From positions 124,001 through 188,000 of the forward strand of contig JASJOG010000033.1 in assembly GCA_030142905.1 (NCBI GenBank): DNA of 64,000 nucleotides. Direction: 5' to 3'. The notes beneath the pieces were generated by a model, which was given only the letters and a program-made list of their open reading frames with translations, had not been told where the DNA came from and did not search any database. This stretch comes from Heliopora coerulea (Eukaryota > Cnidaria > Anthozoa > Scleralcyonacea > Helioporidae). Both the position numbers and the translations under genes were made by a program. Positions 58,301 to 64,000 of this stretch are shown piece by piece; positions within the stretch are counted from its first letter, which is position 1, and every line of letters begins with the position of its first letter.

Positions 58301-61300
58301 TAGGAGACAGGGATATCTCGGGGACCTGAGATATCCCTACCCACCGAGATACCGTGCCTCATGCGAACAGAACCTAAAAAGTTGAATTAATATTTTCCAT
58401 CGAACATTCTACATTATCACTGGTGGTCGTGTTTCTATGTGCATCAAGGAACATATCTTAAAATGGCGATTAGCTTATCTTGAATTAGCTCAAAAAGATT
58501 TAAGCATGTAAAGTTTGAATTCAACTTGTCAACGAAAACGTAGAGTCTATGGAGGAAAGACGCATGGTTTATTTTAATCCAAGATTAGTGCAGTATATCA
58601 TATGCACTGTAAAGTCATTTTTTGATCTGACTTCCAAAAACCTCAAAGTTGGTTAATCTCACCTCATAGAAATCAACACTCCATCCAGAGTATTATGTGT
58701 ATAATAACATCACTGTATATTAAACACAAAGAAGAGTGTTTGACCTTGACGTCAAAAACTGAGAAGAGCCTGTGAAAAATGAGGCGAAACCGAGTTTGGT
58801 AAACTCTCTTCCTAATATGTGTTTTGCCGAATGGTCAAGCACTTTCACAGTTTCACGTGCAAAAGCTTGATATACCTTCTTTCCTTATTTCAGAAGACTT
58901 TGGCTCAAAAAACTCATTCAAGTGTTTGCATGATTGCTGTTTAAAAAAAAACACTACTAGGTTATAATTTCCTTGGTAAATGAAATGTGGACGTTTGTCA
59001 AGCTCATTTACTTAGGAAAACGTATTCAAAGCGCAGGACTGGTGGAGATCGAAGCCGCAATCTTCGGATGATGGATAAGACGCTTTGACCATTGAGCTAC
59101 CAAGACTCATATCGAAAGCTGAAGTGTTGGCCGACATGTGTGTTGCCTATCAGCCTATGCGATACGACCATATGACTATAATGTTAATGATCGGCATGTA
59201 GGGGATATACACGATATTTTGCATGCATGCGTGTGGTAAAGTGGGGTTATTACAAGTGATGTGCTGACGCTCGCGTAAAGCTCGTTTTCTCAGAGGTACC
59301 ATATATTTGGGGCAAGAAATTTTTGATGACAAAATCTGATACTTTCAGACTCATCCGGGATCAGCTGCGGAAAATGACACTCTTGCGCCTCCGGCTGGGA
59401 TCCGAGGCCACGACTCTGCGAATCTACTGCAGCGCTCTGCCACAGCAACACGATGGCACTGAACTCGATTTCCATCTCTGGAATGCAAACTCCCAGTCAT
59501 TTGCCCGAGCAAAAGTGAAGCCAAAATGGCTGCCCATGGAAGGCTAATTTTCGGTACGTCAGTTTCAGTCCTCTTCGCGGTCTTGTACATCAGTTCCAGT
59601 CCTTTACACGACTTTAATCTTCAGTTTTTGTTTGGTTCGCCTTCGAAAACATTCAAAACCATGAAAAAAGCGCTCAGACGAAATATTACTGGACCAGTTT
59701 TACATATTCGAGCTTTTAAAAGGATTCGTTATTGCCGTCTGGCCTAAGGAGAGGGCTAAATTGTCTAAAGATGGTAAATTGGTGGTAAAAAGAAGACGTG
59801 CACTTGGTAGTTCGCTAAAGTAGTTTTTCGAGACCGTTTTATTAGTTTTTTTGTCAGTTTGGTAATTTATTTTCATGAAAATATATAATCAGTAACTCGG
59901 TTTGATTTTGTCTAAATATATTTGAAATTCTTTAACTCATTTCTGTCTTTTGAAGAAATGTTATGTATGTATTTTCAAAGAAAACTCTCCAGAAAATGCA
60001 AAAGGTCGCGTGGGAGACGATGGGCGTCTGCAGGTTTCTTTCGGGGGGGCAAGCGGGATAGCCAAGGTATGCGGTGAGCGTATGACCGTGTGACGTAATG
60101 CTGGCACAGGTTTGAAATTTTAAGAAACCCGCACCGGTTACACTGTGAAAATCAGCAGTGCCGTGCCCAAAAATAGCGGCACCCATGCCAAAATTTTAGC
60201 CGTGCCGTGCCCAAAATGTTAATAGTGTAAACGGGGTTTCTGACATATTTATTATGAGATAAAACATGAAGGAAGTTTTAGAAAAGAAGTCCGAAACTCT
60301 TAATAGTAAATAATTCTCATTCGTAAAACCAGGAATTGCCGTTTCATGTATAATTGTATGTAATCACCGCTTAGTTACCAAGAAATATTCCTTGTTCCGG
60401 ATTCCTACGGGGGTCAAGTGCTCCCCTTGCCTACCCCTGCGGACGCTCATGTGTGAGACTAAAACTGACGTACAAGACCGCGTAGGGGACTAAAACTGAC
60501 AAACAAAATTGCCCTCCATGGGCGGCCAGCTTGGCTTTACATTTCATTGGCCAGTTAGCATTCCATATGTGAAAATCGAGTTCACTGTACGATGGTCATT
60601 ACAGTGAAGGCTTGTCCGTGAGTTTTGTGTTCATGCTGGTGGGAAAATAATGCTGGCAAAGTGAAGGGTATATTCAAGGAATACCCTAACGAAAATTTCA
60701 CATGTCATTTCACACGTAGAAAACATATGGGAGTTGGAACATTTTCACATATGAAATTTTCATTCCACATATGAAATGGGAATTTTTTCACACATGAAAT
60801 ACCTAATTCACATGTGAAATGAAGTAGTCCACAATTTCACATGTGAAATCTTGGTGTTCGAAAAATGTATTTCACCTATGAAATGGAAGATTCACTCATG
60901 AATATTAATTTCACATACCAAATTTTTATTTCAAATATGGAATTGAAACAATTCACATCGGAAATTTTATTTTTAAATGTGAAATTGCATGTGACATTTT
61001 TGTAAGGATATGTGGCTTTTACTCTTCACCACATGAAATGGAACTTTGTAATTTGACTTGTAATGGAAATTTTCAAGAGTTAATACTTGAAAATTTCCTT
61101 CATATTATATGTGATCGATAGTAAATGACAAATATTCCTTGAATATAATATAAGACCAACAGGAATCAGTTGCAAAAGATACAACTCTCATGCCTCTGGC
61201 TCAATATAAAATTCTGGAACTCGAAGATTTCCTGCGTCAAAATAAACTTCCATGACATCGAGTGTGACTGCCATATCTTCGTTACTGAACATACCATTTT

Positions 61301-61759
61301 AGGTACCATTCAAGCCTCAACTGCTCAACAAATATCGAAGATATCGAAATTTTCACATTTTGTTTTTAACTCTTCTTTTTCCTCCTCAGGTCACTTGGGA
61401 TTACAGCTTGACAAGTATCTACACTCCTTGCCAAAAGTTGTGTTGCTGAGATTGCCAAAACGTGAAGGAATTGTAGGAGCCCGCTTGCGTGGTGCAGGGC
61501 TTGCTCTAGGAGATATCTTGGTATTTTTAGATTCGCACTGTGAGGTTAACTATGGTTGGCTGGAGCCTCTTTTAGCAAGGATAGCTGAGGACCAAAGACA
61601 TGTAGTCACTCCAGATATTGAGGTGATCAACTACAAAACATTTGAGTACGCCAAGAAAACTGACCCTAGCGTAGGAGTGTTCAACTGGGAGATGCTTTTT
61701 AAATGGCGAAAAATTACCGATGATGAAAAACGAAGAGGAAACGATGCTTTACCATTGAG
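44120..61759 (+). CDS. Polypeptide N-acetylgalactosaminyltransferase, N-terminal part (3 exons; runs off right edge)
   Basis: Exons 44120-44505, 56663-56838 and 61390-61759 join in phase (2, 1, open at 2) into 310 residues; family members have about 550-650. Residues 10-29 are a type II membrane anchor, followed by a stem. The catalytic domain begins near [17 protein letters not shown], continues [17 protein letters not shown] and [10 protein letters not shown], and has [12 protein letters not shown] and the metal-binding DSH (DxH) at 61530-61538, residues 235-237. [11 protein letters not shown] follows. These enzymes transfer GalNAc from UDP-GalNAc to Ser/Thr in the Golgi to start mucin-type O-glycosylation. 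The GGLF-containing second half and the C-terminal ricin-type lectin domain are not in the window. Intron 1 (12.2 kb) contains an entire BEL/Pao element in sense orientation. Confidence 0.88.
44506..46700. other. GALNT intron 1, proximal part, nothing recognised
   Basis: AT-rich with no ORF showing family features. Possible repeat debris near 45550-45600 (GC-rich) was not identifiable. Confidence 0.45.
46712..46950. repeat. (CA)n, (TA)n and CATA microsatellites
   Basis: (CA)n near 46712-46724, (TA)n 46856-46898, a CATA run 46899-46923 and (TA)n to 46945. It adjoins the palindrome at 47008. Confidence 0.92.
47008..47170. repeat. Large palindrome with hammerhead-like cores, (TA)n on both sides
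   Basis: The arms 47008-47080 and about 47098-47170 are inverted copies (TAGTCTATTTGGTTAATGTC on the left) with a few mismatches and a very short spacer. Long (TA)n tracts abut both sides (46856 onward and 47169 onward). It resembles two head-to-head terminal repeats of a Penelope-like element. Confidence 0.85.
47044..47088 (-). ncRNA. Candidate minimal type I hammerhead ribozyme
   Basis: The minus strand carries CTGATGA (47081-47075), a stem-II hairpin CGC-GTAA-GCG, GAAA (47062-47059), a stem-III hairpin ACA-CCG-TGT, then GUA with predicted cleavage between 47050 and 47049. Flanking GUCGU and ACGGU pair as stem I (5 bp, two wobbles). All invariant core blocks are in order. A U-U apposition at the base of stem II is unfavourable. 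Minimal hammerheads are documented in the terminal repeats of Penelope-like elements. Cleavage is not shown here. Confidence 0.5.
47490..47545 (-). ncRNA. Second hammerhead-like block, weaker
   Basis: Minus strand: CTGATGA (47535-47529), an extra T, stem II GACTT/AAGTT around CGCAATA, then GAAA (47510-47507) and TATTACAG. CTGT before the core can pair with ACAG after it as stem I. Stem III would be a single A-U pair. It aligns with the arms of the Penelope element at 29.5-30.9 kb, which supports a shared origin. Confidence 0.4.
47600..47865. repeat. Inverted repeat element next to the second hammerhead-like block
   Basis: Arms around GATGGATATCAGTTGCCATTA (left, about 47698-47720) and the reverse complement (about 47758-47800), with homology extending outward over about 110 bp per arm to TATCACT / AGTGATA. 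It probably represents the inverted terminal repeats of a Penelope-like element with almost no interior. Confidence 0.7.
48250..49033 (-). pseudogene. CENP-B/Tigger-like transposase relic with cysteine-rich N terminus
   Basis: One minus-strand frame continues through two stops (near 48588 and 48376). The part 48610-48375 reads KRKCLTLSE, stop, [20 protein letters not shown], then [19 protein letters not shown]. This is the CENP-B/Tigger N-terminal helix-turn-helix (LTL.EK..VI...; GKTQI). After the second stop come [19 protein letters not shown] and [10 protein letters not shown], the second CENP-B DNA-binding domain. The DDE domain is absent. Upstream in the same frame is an unusual segment with CINC, CLSC and CVAC pairs. 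It lies in GALNT intron 1, antisense. Confidence 0.75.
49326..49371. repeat. (TA)n microsatellite
   Basis: About 20 TA units in GALNT intron 1, upstream of the BEL/Pao element. Confidence 0.92.
50432..50647 (+). repeat. 5' LTR of BEL/Pao element
   Basis: 216 bp, TGTCGG to TTCGACA. It contains 16 bp absent from the 3' LTR, bounded by AGTG direct repeats. Confidence 0.93.
50693..55969 (+). pseudogene. BEL/Pao gag-pol polyprotein with one in-frame amber stop
   Basis: A single frame of 1,759 codons is interrupted only by TAG at 54536-54538, codon 1282. In order it shows an N-terminal coiled coil (about residues 1-155), a Gag-like domain ([16 protein letters not shown] near residue 175), CCHC-type zinc knuckles (near 51796-52000), an aspartic protease ([12 protein letters not shown] near 52103), RT with YVDDL at 53321-53335, RNase H ([10 protein letters not shown] near 53845), an integrase with an H/C zinc-binding segment (near 54717) and D,D,E core residues ([16 protein letters not shown], then an E), and a C-terminal DUF5641-like region ending at 55969. 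The amber codon lies between RNase H and integrase, so RT could still be made but integrase would need readthrough. As sequenced, the copy is probably defective. Confidence 0.9.
56054..56079. repeat. Perfect hairpin before the polypurine tract of the BEL/Pao element
   Basis: CATATGACTCG, 4-base loop, CGAGTCATATG, immediately followed by GGGGGAG and the 3' LTR. Its position suggests a role in 3'-end or plus-strand priming structure, but this is inference. Confidence 0.75.
56088..56287 (+). repeat. 3' LTR of BEL/Pao element
   Basis: 200 bp, identical by eye to the 5' LTR apart from the 16-bp deletion between AGTG repeats. Confidence 0.93.
56663..56838 (+). CDS. GALNT, exon 2 (start of catalytic domain)
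   Basis: Acceptor TGATTTACAG; entry phase 2 completes Glu, then [18 protein letters not shown]. It contains [13 protein letters not shown] and the VDD sugar-nucleotide region. Donor G|GTGAGA, phase 1. Confidence 0.87.
56942..58375. mobile_element. Composite non-autonomous element with 39-bp terminal inverted repeats
   Basis: Left AGGGTCTGTTCACATGAGGC and right GCCTCATGCGAACAGAACCT; homology extends about 39 bp through CTCGGTGGGTA. GAGATATCTCG-type words recur near the right end, and a separate palindromic element is nested at 57045-57240. No transposase seen. It lies in GALNT intron 2. Confidence 0.7.
57045..57240. mobile_element. Nested palindromic element
   Basis: Arms CCAAATGGATTCCCGTTATT (57058) and its near-complement ending at about 57230, about 55 bp each; each arm itself contains the small palindrome TTTGGATACTGTGATCCAAA. 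Confidence 0.7.
59041..59110 (-). mobile_element. tRNA-like SINE head
   Basis: Minus strand: TGGTAGCTCAATGGTCAAAG (A box) and GGCTTCGATCTCC (B box) about 40 bp apart, the spacing of a pol III promoter. The ends do not pair as an acceptor stem. Confidence 0.5.
59350..59460 (-). mobile_element. tRNA-derived SINE, second family, diverged copy
   Basis: GGGATCAGCTGCGGAAAATG, CACTCTTGCGCCTCCGGCTG and CGACTCTGCGAATC align with the 31.1-kb copy on the same strand. Confidence 0.6.
60668..61149. mobile_element. Foldback element filled with TTCACATGTGAA-like palindromes
   Basis: Outer ends TATATTCAAGGAATA and ATTCCTTGAATATA are inverted. Inside, 60693-61000 holds about a dozen perfect or degenerate copies of TTTCACATGTGAAAT at irregular 15-35 bp spacing. 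No coding capacity. Confidence 0.7.
61159..61240 (-). mobile_element. tRNA-derived SINE, second family, diverged fragment
   Basis: ACCAACAGGAATCAGTTGCA and ACAACTCTCATGCCTCTGGC align with the same part of the 31.1-kb copy. Confidence 0.55.
61390..61759 (+). CDS. GALNT, exon 3 (DxH motif)
   Basis: Acceptor TTTTTCCTCCTCAG; entry phase 1 completes Gly, then [10 protein letters not shown]. It holds [20 protein letters not shown] and [12 protein letters not shown]. The donor is taken as GAG|GTTGGT; GTAACC at 61764 is a weaker alternative. The next exon was not found before 64000. Confidence 0.83.
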
Positions 61760-62058
61760 GTTGGTAACCCGTACAGACATGGTGATTGATGCAGTTTGTA
61801 ATATAAAAGTAATTAACGAAAATTGAAAGGGTATTGGAGTTATACATGATTTAAAGGCTTTTCACTGCTTGAATACTGCCATAGCTAGGGAAAAAGTATC
61901 CAAGAGACTAATTATATTCTTTACAAAACAAGTAGAAGCATTGGAATCTAAGTGCAGCTCCTTGGGCAAATCTTAATATAGCCGCCAGCCTACTCGCCTA
62001 TTGCTAAAATACTTCAATGCAGGCCTAACTGCAGGATAGACCGCTGGGTCTATCAGGG

Positions 62059-62341
62059 GGCTGCATGGTGGCACAGTGGTAGTGCACGTGTCTCTCACCA
62101 CTGCGACTAGGATTCGATTCCGTCTCCGTGCAGTTATCTGATTAAAGTTACCCTGGTCACATGTGAGAATAGTGTTGTCTAGTTTGACCCTACCAAACAT
62201 CGCAGGTTTTCTCCGGGTACTCCGGTTTTCTCCTGTAATAACACTTGACCCATGAAGGGTGGCTCTTACTGGAGCTCTTTGGGAGAACAGCTCAGGTAGC
62301 TGACAGGGTTATCCAGTATAAATAAAGGTACTTCACCTTTA
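62059..62341 (+). mobile_element. tRNA-derived SINE, full-length copy with V-domain-like centre
   Basis: An A-box-like TGGCACAGTGGTAG (about 62069) and a B box GATTCGATTCC (62111-62121) head a 283-bp element. The middle contains TTCTCCGGGTACTCCGGTTT (about 62209-62228). The 3' end is AT-rich (TATAAATAAAGGTA). A second copy at 1284 shares the whole length. It lies in GALNT intron 3. Confidence 0.85.
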
Positions 62342-62489
62342 CCGACGAACATTTTTGCTCATTCTTGTTGTTTATTGAAGTGTTATCTACCAGTTGTATC
62401 ATGTCTAGCTTTTTCGATAGCAAAAAATCAGTAAAAACCCACGAGCATAAAGTTTCGAGTGGTGCAAAATATTAGTTTAGTTTTTACTC

Positions 62490-62583
62490 CTTCCCGGCGG
62501 CATAAGATTCCTATCATCTTTCCCTGGCTAACACCAGACGATTTTACTCGTCAAAGGGAGAGCTCTCGTCTCGAAAGAGTTAA
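62490..62583. repeat. Dispersed repeat, copy B of the same family
   Basis: TTCCCGGCGGCATAAGATTC, CTAACACCAGACGATTTTAC and TCTCGAAAGAGTTAA match 32345-32455. A partial reverse-strand relic may lie near 8588-8630. Confidence 0.65.
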
Positions 62584-62599
62584 TAGTAAAGCTTACTGA

Positions 62600-64000
62600 C
62601 ATATTCGTCCTGTCCGTAGCTACCAAAACCAAAAGTTATTACCGGCTTTTCAAAATGAATGGATGGGAAGCACGAGGAGATATCAATGAATCCATGAAAT
62701 AGCATTTTGTTGTAGTTTTTATACCTCATGAAATCGCGTCCAACTCTCAGGATAATTTGAGACTCGATCGTCATAAAAAAGGCTTTCCCATTCAACTCTA
62801 CACAGGCTACGTCAACCCACCCTAATCTAATGGCGTTTGCACATTCCGTTTTATTTTATTTTGTTTCCACTGGCGAAAATAATCAGTTTAACATTATTAA
62901 AGGGAATATTTTCCTGAAGTATAATCAAAAGAGTGTGACAAGTGTCCACAGGGTTGGATTTAGGGGACGCGTGCCCGCTTACTGTGTGCAGACAACTTTT
63001 TTTATGACGGAGTTAATTACGAAGGGAAAATCCAACACAACCTAACTTGACAAATTTGCAATGTTTGAAACTTCATGAACTATTTTAGTCTCGAAATAAA
63101 GGAGCATTTCTAGAGTCTGGTGTCGTCAGACGTTTTCAGAGGTGGATCCAGCCAGGACTATTTTAAAGCGTAGGTTGAAGATTCCAAAAAGGGAGATACG
63201 CGAGCAATAAAGTCGTGAGAAACTTCTAGGGAACTCCAAGGGTGTACTCGCCCGAAAAATTTTTGATTTTCTAATGCTCTGAAACACTATTTCCTGCATT
63301 TTGAGGGCAGTTTTACCACAACATGTGATCACAAACAGTGACTTTTACAGGGTATTTCATCATCATCCACTGTAGTCGAGGGAGGTGATTTTCAATTATT
63401 GTTTCAATCTGTAATAAAGCAACCTTTGACTGCTTTTATTAGTCCACGATCGTGAATAGTCAAAATATACGATACAATTATAGTCAGTAACACTGAGCTA
63501 ATTTCCAAACTTATGAAACCCAACTTAAGCGTATTTCAAACATTCAAAATACATTATATGACAGTGTAACGAGTCTTGTTGTGTAAAGTGAGTAACATGA
63601 CACTACGCACATGTGGGATTTTTCCCAACATTGACAGCACATAGCAAATGTAAAATTACTTAATCATCCTGTCACATGGCTCGTGGCGGAATAATACATG
63701 TAGTTTTACTAGACCATCAATAGAAGCATAGTTCTCAGTAAAAGTACTTTCATGTAGTTTCCCAGTAGTATCAAAATATAAAATACCGTAAGCTATTCAC
63801 GTGCAAGGACAAACACTATATATAGGCGAAGTTTGTATAATAATAGTTGTGATTACCTTGAAATAAAGAAAAGGTTAACCGACCGAGTGTGCACGTTACA
63901 ACAGTTTCAGTGGTGGATGGATCTTATCTCCCCTCCCGGATATAAGACCTATAGATAGATATACATTAAGTAATATTAGAAGTTTAAATATAAGAGAAGA
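62600..64000. other. GALNT intron 3, distal part, no exon found
   Basis: The expected next exon (TMAGGLF motif) was looked for in all plus frames and not seen. A GGTTGGATTTAGGGGACGC segment follows an AG at 62952 but has no supporting product. Confidence 0.45.

Noticed and set aside
59041..59110. Possible tRNA gene on the minus strand
   Set aside because: A- and B-box-like sequences are present but no acceptor stem forms, so it is a SINE head or pseudo-tRNA.
1..64000. CRISPR arrays, bacterial operons or ribosome binding sites
   Set aside because: Direct repeats here are microsatellites, minisatellites or transposons; gene structure is eukaryotic.

Overview
The window is animal nuclear DNA: AT-rich, with small exons in multi-kilobase introns, GT-AG splice sites, and dense transposon debris. 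Chondroitin polymerizing factor and polypeptide GalNAc-transferase genes mark a metazoan. The repeat mix (Penelope-like elements, CR1/L2-type LINEs, BEL/Pao, tRNA-SINEs, many palindromic MITEs) suggests an anthozoan cnidarian such as a stony coral, but that is inference; no rRNA or mitochondrial marker is present.

Three host genes were assembled by matching splice sites and codon phases. (1) Minus strand, 22964 down to 3457 and continuing off the left side or into unseen exons: a shugoshin-like protein with an N-terminal coiled coil and a C-terminal basic YKEPSLN motif. (2) Plus strand, 24045-39062: a complete six-exon chondroitin polymerizing factor/chondroitin synthase gene (780 aa predicted), divergent from gene 1 with about 1.1 kb between start codons. 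(3) Plus strand, 44120 to beyond the right edge: the first three coding exons of a polypeptide N-acetylgalactosaminyltransferase. Genes 2 and 3 both encode Golgi type II glycosyltransferases, acting on chondroitin and mucin-type O-glycans respectively; the proximity may be coincidental.

The introns hold most of the sequence and most of the interest. The shugoshin introns carry a decayed LINE with a C-terminal zinc finger (4.5-7.8 kb), a Penelope RT fragment, foldback elements, a hAT MITE with a target duplication and a GC-rich hAT transposase remnant. The CHPF introns carry a Penelope-like element with inverted terminal arms, a GIY-YIG endonuclease and a 12-bp target duplication (29.45-30.95 kb), an 18-unit 20-bp minisatellite, and two CR1/L2-like LINEs arranged alternately with pyrimidine microsatellites. 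The space between genes 2 and 3 has a TTAA-flanked MITE and a terminally inverted MITE. GALNT intron 1 carries palindromes containing hammerhead-ribozyme-like cores, a CENP-B/Tigger transposase relic with a cysteine-rich N terminus, and a young BEL/Pao retrotransposon (50432-56287) whose LTRs differ only by a 16-bp indel and whose gag-pol frame is broken by one amber codon. GALNT intron 2 has nested palindromic elements, including a cluster of TTCACATGTGAA-like palindromes; intron 3 has an intact-looking SINE.

The candidates for an underdescribed system are the inverted, (TA)n-flanked Penelope-related palindromes with hammerhead-like cores, and the SINE whose central block resembles the vertebrate V-SINE domain.
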